Shown here: one piece after another, positions 9,301 to 17,634 of the stretch
Layout: the number at the start of each line of letters is the position of its first letter
Position numbering within the stretch: the stretch's first letter is position 1
From: Dechloromonas sp.
GTDB lineage: Bacteria > Pseudomonadota > Gammaproteobacteria > Burkholderiales > Rhodocyclaceae
NCBI GenBank assembly: GCA_017302355.1
Contig: JAFLDQ010000052.1
Coordinates: 1-21,101 of the forward strand
Direction: 5' to 3'
DNA: 21,101 bases
Position numbers and translations under genes: made by a program
The notes under the pieces: model-generated
Told to the model about the DNA's origin: nothing
Database searches by the model: none
What the model saw: the letters and a program-made list of their open reading frames with translations, nothing else

Positions 9301-9714
9301 ATGTTGCAACCTAATCGTCGCAAGTTCCGCAAGGAACACAAGGGACGGAACGAAGGCCTGGCCACCCGTGGCACAAAGGTGTCATTCGGCGAGTGGGGCC
9401 TCAAGGCCACCGGCCGCGGTCGCCTGACGGCCCGCCAGATCGAGTCGGCTCGTCGCGCCATGACCCGCCACATCAAGCGCGGCGGGCGAATCTGGATCCG
9501 CATCTTTCCGGACAAGCCGATTTCGAAGAAGCCGGCGGAAGTCCGTATGGGCAACGGCAAGGGCAACCCCGAATACTGGGTTGCGGAAATCCAGCCAGGC
9601 AAGGTGCTTTATGAAATGGATGGCGTGAATGAGACGCTGGCTCGCGAGGCGTTCGCCCTGGCCGCTGCCAAGCTGCCGATTTCCACCACTTTCGTTACTC
9701 GTCATCTGGGGTAA
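9301..9714 (+). CDS. rplP: 50S ribosomal protein L16
   Basis: L16 organises the A-tRNA site of the 50S subunit and is a late assembly protein. The 137-residue product starts [20 protein letters not shown] and has [40 protein letters not shown] and PVSKKP-type and [14 protein letters not shown] segments. An in-frame GTG at 9292 lies inside rpsC, but the ATG at 9301 gives the universal MLQP start. The Shine-Dalgarno candidate (AAGGCAGG, about 9286-9293) lies within the rpsC end. The gap to rpsC is one base, so coupling is likely. Confidence 0.98.
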   Translation: MLQPNRRKFRKEHKGRNEGLATRGTKVSFGEWGLKATGRGRLTARQIESARRAMTRHIKRGGRIWIRIFPDKPISKKPAEVRMGNGKGNPEYWVAEIQPGKVLYEMDGVNETLAREAFALAAAKLPISTTFVTRHLG

Positions 9715-9716
9715 TC

Positions 9717-9911
9717 ATGAAAGCTAGTGAACTGAGAACCAAGAGCGTGGACGAGCTCAAGAAAGAGTTGCTGGATCTGCTGAAGGCGCAGTTCGGCCTG
9801 CGTATGCAACTCGCCACCCAGCAGTTGTCCAATTCCAGCCAGATTTCCAAGGTGCGTCGCGATATTGCCCGTGTTCGCACGCTTATCCGTGAGAAGGCGG
9901 TGCAGCAATGA
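9717..9911 (+). CDS. rpmC: 50S ribosomal protein L29
   Basis: L29 is a small helical protein beside L23 at the tunnel exit. The 64-residue product [20 protein letters not shown] and onward forms two helices joined by the [15 protein letters not shown] segment and ends [18 protein letters not shown], matching the family. GGGG (9708-9711) precedes the start, two bases after rplP. Its TGA overlaps the rpsQ ATG by 4 nt (ATGA, 9908-9911). Confidence 0.97.
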   Translation: MKASELRTKSVDELKKELLDLLKAQFGLRMQLATQQLSNSSQISKVRRDIARVRTLIREKAVQQ

Positions 9912-10174
9912 GCGAAGCCCCCAGCAGCAAGCGTACCCTGATTGGCCGTGTGGTTAGCGACAAGATGGAAAAGACGGTCACCGTCCTGGTCGAACGCAAG
10001 GTCAAACACCCTGTGTACGGCAAGGTGATGGTCCGCTCCAAGAAGTACCATGCCCATAACGACGGAGATTCGGCGAAAGCGGGTGACCTGGTCGAGATCG
10101 TCGAGACCCGTCCGGTGTCGCGCACCAAGTCGTGGGCCGTGTCTAACATCTTGCAGAAGGCGATCGTTGTATAG
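9908..10174 (+). CDS. rpsQ: 30S ribosomal protein S17
   Basis: S17 is a primary 16S rRNA binder of the 5' domain with an OB fold. The 88-residue product has [39 protein letters not shown] and the C-terminal [17 protein letters not shown], all characteristic. It overlaps rpmC by 4 nt. It is the last gene of the S10 group, followed by 153 nt that hold a candidate terminator and promoter before rplN. Confidence 0.98.
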   Translation: MSEAPSSKRTLIGRVVSDKMEKTVTVLVERKVKHPVYGKVMVRSKKYHAHNDGDSAKAGDLVEIVETRPVSRTKSWAVSNILQKAIVV

Positions 10175-10193
10175 CGAAAGTTTTTGAAAACGC

Positions 10194-10236
10194 TTGCGCG
10201 ATCATCAAGGAGGCCGGTATAATCCGGCTTCTTTTT
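10194..10236 (+). promoter_or_regulatory. Candidate spc promoter overlapping a terminator-like hairpin
   Basis: AGGCCGG (10211-10217) and CCGGCTT (10224-10230) form a 7-bp stem whose six-base loop is exactly TATAAT (10218-10223), and the stem is followed by C and six T (10232-10237). Read as RNA this resembles an intrinsic terminator for the S10 transcript. Read as DNA it supplies a perfect -10, with TTGCGC (10194-10199, three of six) 18 bp upstream as a weak -35. Both readings fit its place between the S10 and spc gene groups. A second possible -35, TTGAAA at 10184-10189, is too far away. Confidence 0.5.
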
Positions 10237-10237
10237 T

Positions 10238-10327
10238 GCTGATCCCTGTCCTGGGGGTGGCGAAGTCATCCGACCCTTACGGGTTCCAAGACTGACCGCG
10301 CTGGCGGATTAAGTTGGAGTTAATTAA
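10238..10327 (+). promoter_or_regulatory. Leader region of rplN
   Basis: This is a 90-nt untranslated region before rplN. It contains GGGGGTGGC (10253-10261), a possible imperfect stem between GGGT (10255-10258) and ACCC (10273-10276), and the alternative short hairpin ACCC-TTAC-GGGT (10273-10284). GCTGGCG (10300-10306) follows, and the Shine-Dalgarno GGAG (10316-10319) lies 8 nt before the ATG. The GGGGGTGGC and GCTGGCG words also occur in the same order in the rplC leader (5392-5400 and 5448-5454). No known regulatory RNA was recognised. Confidence 0.35.
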
Positions 10328-10696
10328 ATGATTCAGATGCAATCGACTCTGGGCGTCGCCGACAACACCGGTGCGCGTTCGGTAATGTGTATCAAGGTGC
10401 TGGGCGGATCCAAGCGCCGCTATGCCGGCATTGGCGACATCATCAAGGTCAGCATCAAGGATGCTGCGCCGCGCGGTCGTGTCAAGAAGGGCGATGTCTA
10501 CAACGCCGTGGTGGTTCGTACCGCCAAGGGAGTCCGGCGCGCCGACGGCTCGCTGATTCGCTTCGACGGAAATGCTGCGGTGCTTCTCAACAACAAGCTC
10601 GAGCCGCTTGGCACGCGCATCTTTGGTCCGGTAACGCGCGAACTGCGTACCGAGCGCTTCATGAAGATCGTGTCCCTGGCTCCGGAAGTTCTGTAA
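10328..10696 (+). CDS. rplN: 50S ribosomal protein L14
   Basis: L14 contacts 16S rRNA in intersubunit bridges and is the docking site of the silencing factor RsfS. The 122-residue product begins [20 protein letters not shown] and has [37 protein letters not shown] and the end [11 protein letters not shown], all typical. It opens the spc gene group, behind a 153-nt gap with a candidate promoter. Confidence 0.99.
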   Translation: MIQMQSTLGVADNTGARSVMCIKVLGGSKRRYAGIGDIIKVSIKDAAPRGRVKKGDVYNAVVVRTAKGVRRADGSLIRFDGNAAVLLNNKLEPLGTRIFGPVTRELRTERFMKIVSLAPEVL

Positions 10697-10706
10697 GGGG
10701 CTGGCG

Positions 10707-11024
10707 ATGGAAAAAATTCGCAAGGGCGACGAAGTCGTCGTCATTACCGGCAAGGACAAGGGCAAGCGCGGCACGGTTCTGCGCCGCGTCGGCGAGGAGC
10801 ACGTGCTCGTCGAGGGTGTCAATCGCGCCAGGAAGCACGTCAAGCCGAATCCGATCAAGGGTGTGGCGGGCGGCATCATGGACAAGGACATGCCGATTCA
10901 TATCTCCAATGTTGCGCTGTTCAACCATGCCACCAAGAAGGCCGACCGTGTCGGCTTCAAGATGCTGGACGACGGGCGCAAGGTTCGCGTGTTCAAGTCG
11001 AACGGCGAACTGGTAAGCGCATAA
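10707..11024 (+). CDS. rplX: 50S ribosomal protein L24
   Basis: L24 initiates 50S assembly by binding the 5' domain of 23S rRNA. The 105-residue product starts [20 protein letters not shown] with the KOW motif at the N-terminus (about 5-32), followed by [15 protein letters not shown] and the conserved [13 protein letters not shown]. The Shine-Dalgarno is weak (GGGG near 10697-10700), consistent with coupling to rplN 10 nt upstream. Confidence 0.98.
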   Translation: MEKIRKGDEVVVITGKDKGKRGTVLRRVGEEHVLVEGVNRARKHVKPNPIKGVAGGIMDKDMPIHISNVALFNHATKKADRVGFKMLDDGRKVRVFKSNGELVSA

Positions 11025-11033
11025 GGGGCAGTC

Positions 11034-11573
11034 ATGGCGCGTTTGCAGCAGTTTTACAAAGACACCGTCGTCGCTGAGCTTTCAAAGCGATTTGGCTACA
11101 AGTCGGTCATGGAAGTGCCGCGCATCACCAAGATCACCCTCAACATGGGTGTCGGCGAAGCCGTGGCGGACAAGAAGGTTCTCGAGAACGCCGTCGGCGA
11201 CATGCAGAAGATTGCCGGTCAGAAGCCGGTGACCACCAAGGCGCGCAAGTCGATCGCGGGCTTCAAGATTCGCGATGGCTACCCGATCGGCTGCATGGTG
11301 ACCTTGCGCGGTCCCCGCATGTTCGAATTTCTCGACCGCCTGGTGACCATCGCGCTGCCGCGGGTTCGTGACTTCCGCGGCATCTCGGGCAAGAGTTTTG
11401 ACGGCCAGGGCAACTACAACATGGGTGTCAAGGAGCAGATCATTTTTCCGGAAATCGAGTATGACAAGATCGATGCTCTGCGGGGAATGAACATCAGCAT
11501 CACCACGACCGCGAAGACCGATACAGAGGCCAAGGCCCTGCTGGCGGCGTTCAAGTTACCGTTCAAGAATTGA
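11034..11573 (+). CDS. rplE: 50S ribosomal protein L5
   Basis: L5 binds 5S rRNA in the central protuberance and contacts the P-site tRNA. The 179-residue product has [60 protein letters not shown] and [18 protein letters not shown], all signature segments. In E. coli the mRNA around the rplE start is the S8 repressor site; I could not identify an equivalent fold here. The gap after rplX is 9 nt with GGGG. Confidence 0.99.
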   Translation: MARLQQFYKDTVVAELSKRFGYKSVMEVPRITKITLNMGVGEAVADKKVLENAVGDMQKIAGQKPVTTKARKSIAGFKIRDGYPIGCMVTLRGPRMFEFLDRLVTIALPRVRDFRGISGKSFDGQGNYNMGVKEQIIFPEIEYDKIDALRGMNISITTTAKTDTEAKALLAAFKLPFKN

Positions 11574-11580
11574 GGCAATC

Positions 11581-11886
11581 ATGGCAAAACTTGCTCTGAT
11601 CAACCGTGAAGAGAAGCGTCGCAAGCTGGTTGCGCAGTACGCCAAGAAGCGTGCCGCACTGGAGGCGATCATCAATGACGTGGGCCTCTCCGATCAGGAG
11701 CGCTACGACGCCCGTCTGAAGCTGCAAGCCCTGCCGCGCAACTCCAGCCCGTCCCGCCTGCGCAATCGTTGCCAGATGACCGGGCGCCCGCGTGGCGTTT
11801 TCCGTAAGTTCGGCTTGTGTCGTAACAAGATCCGCGAACTCGCCTTCAATGGCGAAGTCCCGGGTGTTGTTAAGGCGAGCTGGTAA
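11581..11886 (+). CDS. rpsN: 30S ribosomal protein S14 (long, non-zinc form)
   Basis: S14 is a late-assembly 30S head protein. The 101-residue product has the N-terminal [20 protein letters not shown], the long-form middle region, and the C-terminal [20 protein letters not shown] followed by [20 protein letters not shown]. Its length and the absence of paired CxxC motifs place it in the zinc-independent type. Two isolated cysteines occur in the C-terminal domain. GAGG (11573-11576) overlaps the rplE stop and serves as Shine-Dalgarno. Confidence 0.98.
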   Translation: MAKLALINREEKRRKLVAQYAKKRAALEAIINDVGLSDQERYDARLKLQALPRNSSPSRLRNRCQMTGRPRGVFRKFGLCRNKIRELAFNGEVPGVVKASW

Positions 11887-11900
11887 GAGGAGATACAGAA

Positions 11901-12296
11901 ATGGCTATGAGCGATCCGATCGCGGACATGCTGACCCGCATCCGCAACGCCCAGCTCGCCGAAAAGGCGTCTGTCTCCATTCCGTCGTCCAAGGTCAAGG
12001 TGGCGATCGCCGCGGTGCTCAAGGACGAGGGTTATGTCGAGAATTTTGCGGTTCGGCAGTCCGATGGCAAGCCGACCCTGGAAATCGGCCTCAAGTACTA
12101 CGCCGGCCGTCCGGTCATCGAGCGCATCGAGCGCGTTTCAAAGCCCGGGCTTCGTATCTACAAGGGCTGCGAAGATATTCCCCGTGTGATGAACGGACTT
12201 GGCGTCGCCATCGTGTCGACCCCCAAGGGCGTCATGACGGATCGCAAGGCACGCGCCAGCAAGGTTGGTGGCGAAGTCCTGTGCATCGTGGCATAA
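11901..12296 (+). CDS. rpsH: 30S ribosomal protein S8
   Basis: S8 is a primary binder of the 16S rRNA central domain and in E. coli the translational repressor of the spc operon. The 131-residue product has [42 protein letters not shown] and the C-terminal [19 protein letters not shown]. Two start codons are possible (M1 at 11901, M3 at 11907). GAGGAGAT (11887-11894) is best spaced for 11901. Confidence 0.98.
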   Translation: MAMSDPIADMLTRIRNAQLAEKASVSIPSSKVKVAIAAVLKDEGYVENFAVRQSDGKPTLEIGLKYYAGRPVIERIERVSKPGLRIYKGCEDIPRVMNGLGVAIVSTPKGVMTDRKARASKVGGEVLCIVA

Positions 12297-12306
12297 GGGA
12301 GCGAAC

Positions 12307-12846
12307 ATGTCTCGAATTGGCAAGAATCCCGTTGTCCTCCCGGCTGGTGTCGAAGTCAGCCTGGATGAGCAAATTGTCGTCAAGGGCCCGCTGGGAACGC
12401 TGAAGATCGCAAGACACCCGGCTGTAACGATTTCGCGCGACGGTGGGTCGCTGGTCGTGGCCAAGGCCGATGGCGCGGATCCGCGTACCGCTGCCGCGAT
12501 GTGGGGCACCATGCAGGCGAACCTCAGCAACATGGTGACCGGCGTCTCCAAGGGGTTTGAAAAGCGCTTGCAACTGATTGGCGTGGGTTACCGTGCCCAG
12601 GTTCAGGGTGACACCCTGAACCTGTCGCTTGGTTACTCCCATCCGGTTGCCCACAAGATGCCGCAAGGCGTCAAGGCCGAGTGTCCGACGCCCACCGAAG
12701 TCGTCATCAAGGGGTCGGACAAGCAGCAAGTCGGTCAGGTTGCCGCCGAAGTTCGTGCATATCGCAAGCCGGAGCCTTACAAGGGCAAGGGCGTTCGCTA
12801 TGTCAACGAAGTGGTGGTTATCAAGGAAACCAAGAAGAAGAAGTAA
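12307..12846 (+). CDS. rplF: 50S ribosomal protein L6
   Basis: L6 lies near the sarcin-ricin loop and the factor-binding site. The 179-residue product begins [20 protein letters not shown] and has two repeats of the L6 fold, with [35 protein letters not shown] and the C-terminal signature [14 protein letters not shown] before KKKK. The frame is open further upstream (to 12265) inside rpsH, but GGGAG (12297-12301) and the MSRIGK N-terminus fix the start at 12307. Confidence 0.98.
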   Translation: MSRIGKNPVVLPAGVEVSLDEQIVVKGPLGTLKIARHPAVTISRDGGSLVVAKADGADPRTAAAMWGTMQANLSNMVTGVSKGFEKRLQLIGVGYRAQVQGDTLNLSLGYSHPVAHKMPQGVKAECPTPTEVVIKGSDKQQVGQVAAEVRAYRKPEPYKGKGVRYVNEVVVIKETKKKK

Positions 12847-12855
12847 GGGTGGCAT

Positions 12856-13212
12856 ATGTTTAACAGGAAAGAAGCGCGTCTGCGCCGTGCCCGCAAAACC
12901 CGGGCCAAAATCGCCGAGCTGAAGGCTGTTCGCCTGTGCGTCAATCGCACCAACTGCCACATTTACGCCCAGATCATTTCGCCTTGTGGCGGCAAGGTTC
13001 TGGCTTCGGCTTCCACGCTGGAAACGGGTGTCCGCAAGGACGTACCGAACGGCGGCAACAAGGCTGCTGCCGCGACCATCGGCAAGCTGATCGCCGAGCG
13101 CGCCAAGGCTGCCGGTGTCGAGCAGGTTGCTTTTGATCGCTCCGGTCTTCGGTTCCATGGCCGCGTCAAGGCGCTGGCGGAAGCCGCGCGTGAAGCCGGT
13201 CTGAAGTTCTGA
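12856..13212 (+). CDS. rplR: 50S ribosomal protein L18
   Basis: L18 binds 5S rRNA together with L5 and carries it into the 50S subunit. The 118-residue product has a basic N-terminus ([20 protein letters not shown]), then [40 protein letters not shown] and [20 protein letters not shown], close to the family in length and order. It follows rplF after 9 nt. Confidence 0.98.
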   Translation: MFNRKEARLRRARKTRAKIAELKAVRLCVNRTNCHIYAQIISPCGGKVLASASTLETGVRKDVPNGGNKAAAATIGKLIAERAKAAGVEQVAFDRSGLRFHGRVKALAEAAREAGLKF

Positions 13213-13238
13213 TCGCTGCGAAAGGACAAGGTTATCAA

Positions 13239-13766
13239 ATGGCAAAACCCGAAAGAAGCAAGAAGCCCCAACAGGCTGACGAGCGCGATGATGGAATGCG
13301 CGAAAAGATGGTTGCGGTCAACCGCGTCACCAAGGTGGTGAAGGGCGGTCGCATCCTCGGTTTCGCGGCATTGACCGTCGTCGGCGATGGCGACGGCGGC
13401 ATTGGCATGGGCAAGGGCAAGTCCCGCGAAGTGCCGGTGGCGGTGCAGAAGGCAATGGAAGAGGCGCGGCGCAGGATGGCCAGGGTCAGCCTGAAGAACG
13501 GCACCGTCCATCACACCGTGATCGGCCATCATGGGGCCGCCAAGGTCATGATCCAGCCGGCGCCCGAAGGCACCGGCATCATCGCTGGTGGCGCCATGCG
13601 CGCCGTCTTCGAGGTTGCCGGCGTGACCAACGTGGTCGCCAAGGCTCACGGATCGACCAATCCTTACAACATCGTGCGTGCCACCATCGACGGATTGTCG
13701 AAGGTCAATACGCCGTCCGAAATCGCCGCCAAGCGTGGCCTCTCGGTTGAACAGATCCTGGGGTAA
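13239..13766 (+). CDS. rpsE: 30S ribosomal protein S5
   Basis: S5 lines the mRNA entry channel with S3 and S4 and influences decoding accuracy. The 175-residue product has the double-stranded RNA-binding-like segment [40 protein letters not shown], and the C-terminal [20 protein letters not shown] and [16 protein letters not shown]. The loop around KVVKGGR, where spectinomycin resistance changes occur, is normal. The N-terminal 18 residues are charged and poorly conserved. AAAGGA (about 13220-13225) lies upstream. Confidence 0.98.
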   Translation: MAKPERSKKPQQADERDDGMREKMVAVNRVTKVVKGGRILGFAALTVVGDGDGGIGMGKGKSREVPVAVQKAMEEARRRMARVSLKNGTVHHTVIGHHGAAKVMIQPAPEGTGIIAGGAMRAVFEVAGVTNVVAKAHGSTNPYNIVRATIDGLSKVNTPSEIAAKRGLSVEQILG

Positions 13767-13769
13767 GCC

Positions 13770-13952
13770 ATGGCGGACAAGAAAATCAAGGTGGCGCTCG
13801 TCAAGAGCATCATTGGCACCAAGCAGGACCATCGCGCGACGGTTCGCGGTCTGGGTCTGCGCAAGCTGAACAGCACCTCGGAATTGCTGGATACGCCGGC
13901 GGTACGAGGCATGATCCAGAAGGTTCAGTATCTCATCAAGGTTGAGGGTTAA
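13770..13952 (+). CDS. rpmD: 50S ribosomal protein L30
   Basis: L30 is a small ferredoxin-like protein of the 50S surface. The 60-residue product contains [20 protein letters not shown] and [20 protein letters not shown], followed by [12 protein letters not shown], as expected for the bacterial family. Gaps of 3 nt on both sides (rpsE and rplO) suggest coupled translation. Confidence 0.98.
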   Translation: MADKKIKVALVKSIIGTKQDHRATVRGLGLRKLNSTSELLDTPAVRGMIQKVQYLIKVEG

Positions 13953-13955
13953 GCC

Positions 13956-14390
13956 ATGCGTCTGAATACCATCAAGCCGGGTGAAGGCTCGAGGAAGGCC
14001 GCCAAGCGCGCCGGCCGTGGCATCGGCTCCGGGCTGGGCAAGACCGGCGGCCGCGGCCACAAGGGCCAGAAATCCCGTTCAGGCGGCTTCCACAAGGTTG
14101 GCTTCGAAGGCGGTCAGATGCCGCTGCAGCGTCGCCTGCCGAAGCGCGGTTTCCAGTCGATGACCCGCGAGCGCAACTTCGAAGTGCGCCTGACCGACCT
14201 CGAGCGGCTGCCGATCGACACGATCGACCTGCTGGCCCTGCAGGCCGCCGGCGTCGTTCCCGGTGATGCACTGGCGGCGAAGGTCATCCTCTCGGGCGCG
14301 ATCACGCGCAAGGTCACGCTCAAGGGCGTCGGCGCGACCAAGGGCGCAAAGGCGGCGATCGAGGCGGCCGGCGGTTCGGTCGCCGAGTAG
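13956..14390 (+). CDS. rplO: 50S ribosomal protein L15
   Basis: L15 is a late 50S assembly protein with a long glycine-rich N-terminal extension. The 144-residue product begins [20 protein letters not shown] and has [38 protein letters not shown] and the C-terminal domain ending [11 protein letters not shown]. Order rpmD-rplO-secY is the standard spc arrangement. Confidence 0.98.
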   Translation: MRLNTIKPGEGSRKAAKRAGRGIGSGLGKTGGRGHKGQKSRSGGFHKVGFEGGQMPLQRRLPKRGFQSMTRERNFEVRLTDLERLPIDTIDLLALQAAGVVPGDALAAKVILSGAITRKVTLKGVGATKGAKAAIEAAGGSVAE

Positions 14391-14410
14391 GACCGGGAAG
14401 GATCAGAACA

Positions 14411-15733
14411 TTGGCTGCGAATCCCAATACCGTAGGCAAGGGCGGCAAGTTCGGCGATCTCAAGCGCCGGCTGTGGTTCCTGCTCGGCGCGCTGGTCGTC
14501 TACCGCATCGGCGCGCACATACCGGTTCCGGGGATTGATCCCAATGTGCTTTCCGACCTGTTCAATTCGCAGCAGGGCGGCATCCTGGGCATGTTCAACA
14601 TGTTTTCCGGCGGCGCCCTGTCGCGCTTCACGATCTTCGCGCTGGGGATCATGCCGTACATCTCGGCGTCGATCATCATGCAGCTGATGAGCGTGGCCAG
14701 CCCGCAGCTCGAGGCGCTCAAGAAGGAAGGTGAGGCCGGACGCCGCAAGATCACCCAATACACGCGTTACGGCACCGTTGGTCTCGCTCTGTTCCAGGGC
14801 TTGGGCATCGCGGTTGCGCTGGAAGCGCAGGCCGGGCTGGTCAATGACCCCGGTTTCATGTTCCGTCTGACGACAGTTTCGACGCTGGTCACCGGCACGA
14901 TGTTCCTCATGTGGCTCGGCGAGCAGATTACCGAGCGTGGCCTGGGCAACGGCATCTCGATCATCATCTTCGCCGGCATCGCGGCCGGTCTGCCGAATGC
15001 CATCGGCGGCCTGCTGGAACTGGTGCGCACCGGTGCGATGCATCCGCTGACGGCGTTGATCATCTGCGTGCTGGTTGTCGTCGTCACCGCCTTCGTGGTC
15101 TTTGTCGAGCGCGGTCAACGCAAGATTCTGGTCAATTATGCCAAGCGCCAGGTGGGCAACAAGATCTATGGCGGTCAGAGTTCCCATCTGCCGCTCAAGC
15201 TGAACATGTCGGGCGTCATACCGCCGATCTTCGCCTCGTCGATCATCCTCTTCCCGGCGACGCTGGCCGGCTGGTTCGGTTCGGGAGAATCGATGCGCTG
15301 GCTGAGGGACATCGCCGGCACGCTGTCGCCGGGTCAGCCGATCTATGTGATGCTGTATGCCGGCGCGATCGTATTTTTCTGCTTCTTCTACACGGCGTTG
15401 GTTTTCAACTCCAAGGAAACCGCAGACAACCTCAAGAAGAGCGGCGCCTTCGTTCCGGGTATCCGTCCCGGCGAGCAGACCGCGCGCTACATCGACAAGA
15501 TTCTGATGCGACTGACCCTGATCGGTGCAGCATACATCACCGTCGTCTGCCTGCTGCCCGAATTCCTGATCCTGAAGTGGAATGTTCCATTCTATTTCGG
15601 TGGCACGTCGCTCCTGATCATCGTGGTTGTCACGATGGACTTCATGTCGCAGGTGCAGGCCTATGTCATGTCACACCAATATGAAAGCCTCTTGAAGAAA
15701 GCCAACTTCAAGGGATCGCCAATGATCAAGTAG
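14411..15733 (+). CDS. secY: Preprotein translocase subunit SecY
   Basis: SecY is the channel-forming subunit of the inner-membrane Sec translocon (with SecE and SecG), used for export and membrane insertion. The 440-residue protein shows [20 protein letters not shown] (TM1), the plug-region [20 protein letters not shown] and [10 protein letters not shown], together with about ten hydrophobic segments. The cytoplasmic loops include [20 protein letters not shown] and [18 protein letters not shown]. The start is TTG (14411-14413): AAGGA (14398-14402) lies 8 nt upstream, the reading gives the usual MAANPNT-like N-terminus, and no ATG exists before TM1. Confidence 0.97.
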   Translation: MAANPNTVGKGGKFGDLKRRLWFLLGALVVYRIGAHIPVPGIDPNVLSDLFNSQQGGILGMFNMFSGGALSRFTIFALGIMPYISASIIMQLMSVASPQLEALKKEGEAGRRKITQYTRYGTVGLALFQGLGIAVALEAQAGLVNDPGFMFRLTTVSTLVTGTMFLMWLGEQITERGLGNGISIIIFAGIAAGLPNAIGGLLELVRTGAMHPLTALIICVLVVVVTAFVVFVERGQRKILVNYAKRQVGNKIYGGQSSHLPLKLNMSGVIPPIFASSIILFPATLAGWFGSGESMRWLRDIAGTLSPGQPIYVMLYAGAIVFFCFFYTALVFNSKETADNLKKSGAFVPGIRPGEQTARYIDKILMRLTLIGAAYITVVCLLPEFLILKWNVPFYFGGTSLLIIVVVTMDFMSQVQAYVMSHQYESLLKKANFKGSPMIK

Positions 15734-15738
15734 TCGAC

Positions 15739-15957
15739 ATGGCCAAGGAAGACTACATCGAGATGCAGGGCGAGGTGGTTGAAAACCTGCCCAATGCGAC
15801 CTTCAAGGTCAAGCTGGAAAACGGGCACATGGTCCATAGTTTCATTTCCGGAAAGATGCGCATGCATTACATCCGCATTCTTCCGGGCGACAAGGTCACC
15901 GTCCAGTTGACCCCGTACGATTTATCCAAGGCCAGGATCGTTTTCCGGGTCAGGTGA
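15739..15957 (+). CDS. infA: Translation initiation factor IF-1
   Basis: IF-1 binds the 30S A site during initiation. The 72-residue product is a single S1-like OB fold: [40 protein letters not shown] and [15 protein letters not shown]. The Met-Val-His-Ser run before FISGKMRM differs slightly from the common V-x-A-HISGKMRK form but keeps the core. No clear Shine-Dalgarno precedes the ATG; only 5 nt separate it from the secY stop, so translation probably depends on ribosomes leaving secY. Some betaproteobacteria carry a second infA elsewhere. Confidence 0.96.
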   Translation: MAKEDYIEMQGEVVENLPNATFKVKLENGHMVHSFISGKMRMHYIRILPGDKVTVQLTPYDLSKARIVFRVR

Positions 15958-16032
15958 AGATTCTCTACGCAACAAACCGCAGGGCAAAGGAATCACGGCT
16001 GCTTCCCAGCTCTCGCAGACGAGGAGTAAGAC

Positions 16033-16146
16033 ATGAAAGTGCAACCTTCAGTGAAGTGCGTGTGCCGCAATTGCAAGGTCATCCGCCGCAAGGGTGTCGT
16101 GCGCATCATTTGCAAGGACCCGCGTCACAAGCAGCGCCAGGGTTGA
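16033..16146 (+). CDS. rpmJ: 50S ribosomal protein L36 (zinc-binding form)
   Basis: L36 is the smallest 50S protein and stabilises 23S rRNA folding near the base of the L7/L12 stalk. The 37-residue product starts [20 protein letters not shown] and ends PRHKQRQG. Cys11, Cys14, Cys27 and His32 form the C-x2-C-x12-C-x4-H zinc site of the C+ type. GAGGAG (16021-16026) lies 6 nt upstream of the ATG. The 75-nt gap after infA shows no clear structure. Confidence 0.97.
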   Translation: MKVQPSVKCVCRNCKVIRRKGVVRIICKDPRHKQRQG

Positions 16147-16197
16147 TTCCCGGGCAAGTCCGGCATTCGTTAATTTTGGAAAGAGTGGAGTGATTCA

Positions 16198-16560
16198 ATG
16201 GCCCGTATTGCAGGGGTAAACATTCCGAACCATCAGCATGCTGAAATCGCCTTGACGGCGATTTACGGCATCGGCCGATCCCGTGCGCAGAAGATCTGTG
16301 ATGCGGCCGGCGTTGGTCGTGCGATCAAGATGAAGGATCTGTCCGACGCGGACATGGATCGCCTGCGCGACGAGATCGGCAAGTTCACCGTCGAAGGTGA
16401 TCTGCGCCGTGAAGTCACCATGAACATCAAGCGTCTGATGGACCTTGGTTGCTACCGTGGCCTGCGCCATCGCAAGGGGCTTCCTTGCCGTGGCCAGCGT
16501 ACTCGGACCAACGCCCGCACCCGCAAGGGGCCGCGCAAACCGATCGCTGGCAAGAAGTAA
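16198..16560 (+). CDS. rpsM: 30S ribosomal protein S13
   Basis: S13 is a 30S head protein that forms bridges to the 50S subunit and touches the P-site tRNA with its tail. The 120-residue product starts [20 protein letters not shown] and has [13 protein letters not shown] (helix-hairpin-helix), [40 protein letters not shown] and the basic tail. GGAG (16187-16190) lies 7 nt upstream. In E. coli the rpsM leader folds into the S4 repressor pseudoknot. The 51-nt gap here is short and I could not recognise that fold. Confidence 0.99.
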   Translation: MARIAGVNIPNHQHAEIALTAIYGIGRSRAQKICDAAGVGRAIKMKDLSDADMDRLRDEIGKFTVEGDLRREVTMNIKRLMDLGCYRGLRHRKGLPCRGQRTRTNARTRKGPRKPIAGKK

Positions 16561-16572
16561 TAGGGACAGAAA

Positions 16573-16968
16573 ATGGCAAAGACTGCTACCAAAGTCAAAG
16601 TTCGCAAGAAGGTCAAGAAGAACGTCGCCGAGGGAATCGCCCACGTTCATGCTTCGTTCAACAACACCATCATCACCATTACCGACCGCCAGGGCAACGC
16701 CCTGTCCTGGGCGACATCCGGCGGGGCCGGCTTCAAGGGTTCGCGCAAGTCCACTCCCTTCGCCGCCCAGGTTGCCGCCGAGGCTGCGGGCAAGGCTGCG
16801 CAGGAATGCGGCGTCAAGAACATCGAGGTCCGCATCAAGGGACCCGGTCCCGGCCGCGAATCTTCGGTGCGTGCGCTCAATGCGCTGGGCATGAAGATCA
16901 CCGCGATTTCCGACGTGACGCCGGTGCCGCACAACGGCTGCCGTCCGCCCAAAAAGCGCCGCATCTAA
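16573..16968 (+). CDS. rpsK: 30S ribosomal protein S11
   Basis: S11 belongs to the 30S platform and lies beside the anti-Shine-Dalgarno helix. The 131-residue product has the lysine-rich N-terminus, [57 protein letters not shown] and the C-terminal [17 protein letters not shown]. The conserved Asn-Gly near the end is the site of isoaspartate formation known in E. coli S11. It follows rpsM after 12 nt. Confidence 0.99.
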   Translation: MAKTATKVKVRKKVKKNVAEGIAHVHASFNNTIITITDRQGNALSWATSGGAGFKGSRKSTPFAAQVAAEAAGKAAQECGVKNIEVRIKGPGPGRESSVRALNALGMKITAISDVTPVPHNGCRPPKKRRI

Positions 16969-16980
16969 GGAGAAAGACAA

Positions 16981-17610
16981 GTGGCTCGCAATCTCGATCC
17001 AAAATGCCGTCAGTGCCGCCGCGAAGGCGAGAAGCTGTTCCTGAAGGGCGAAAAGTGCTTCACCGACAAGTGCGCCATCGAGCGCCGCTCGTACGCGCCG
17101 GGACAGCATGGACAGAAGTCCGGCGCCCGCCTGTCCGATTACGGCGTCCACCTGCGCGCCAAGCAGAAGATCCGGCGCGTCTATGGCGTGCTTGAGGGAC
17201 AGTTCCGCAAGACGTTCGCCGAAGCCGATCGCCGCAAGGGCCAGACCGGTGAAAACCTGCTCCAGCTTCTGGAAGCCCGCCTCGACTCCGTGGCCTACCG
17301 CATGGGTTTTGGCGCCTCGCGCGCCGAGTCGCGCCAGGTTGTCCGCCACAACGGCGTTCTGGTCAATGGCAAGCGCGTCAACATTCCGTCCTACATCGTC
17401 AAGCCGGGTGATGTTGTTCAGCTGACTGCCCGCGCCCGTGCTTCGCTGCGCTGCAAGGCCGCCCTCGAAGCAGCGGAGTCCCGTGGTTTCCCCGAGTGGA
17501 TCGCGGTCGACGTCAAGGAGGGCAAGGGTACGTTCAAGGCCATGCCGCAGCGCGCCGAGTTGCCGGCTACGCTGAATGAAGGTCTTGTCATCGAACTTTA
17601 CTCGAAGTAA
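16981..17610 (+). CDS. rpsD: 30S ribosomal protein S4 (four-cysteine form)
   Basis: S4 nucleates assembly of the 16S rRNA 5' domain and influences fidelity at the S4-S5 interface. The 209-residue product begins MARNLDPKCRQCRREGEKLF. Cys9, Cys12, Cys26 and Cys31 (C-x2-C-x13-C-x4-C) form the zinc site that E. coli S4 lacks. The S4 RNA-binding domain is seen at LEARLDSVAYRMGFGASRAE and RHNGVLVNGKRVNIPSYIVK. The start codon is GTG (16981-16983), preceded by AAGGAG (16967-16972). In E. coli S4 is the repressor of the alpha operon. Confidence 0.98.
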   Translation: MARNLDPKCRQCRREGEKLFLKGEKCFTDKCAIERRSYAPGQHGQKSGARLSDYGVHLRAKQKIRRVYGVLEGQFRKTFAEADRRKGQTGENLLQLLEARLDSVAYRMGFGASRAESRQVVRHNGVLVNGKRVNIPSYIVKPGDVVQLTARARASLRCKAALEAAESRGFPEWIAVDVKEGKGTFKAMPQRAELPATLNEGLVIELYSK

Positions 17611-17634
17611 CAACTTCGCAGAGGAAGCAAGCCC

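Noticed and set aside
10208..10213. A strong Shine-Dalgarno-like AAGGAG before TATAAT
   Set aside because: No start codon lies at a suitable distance and no small open frame follows; it is part of the terminator/promoter hairpin.
11000..11060. S8 repressor site at the rplX-rplE junction
   Set aside because: The E. coli position was inspected, but no helix with the expected core was recognised by eye.
16160..16185. TTAATT as a -10 for a separate alpha-operon promoter
   Set aside because: No -35 at proper spacing and poor match; short gaps suggest read-through from spc.
16147..16197. Possible S4-binding pseudoknot before rpsM
   Set aside because: The gap is short and only a 4-bp CCGG repeat is visible; no pseudoknot like that of E. 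coli could be drawn with confidence.
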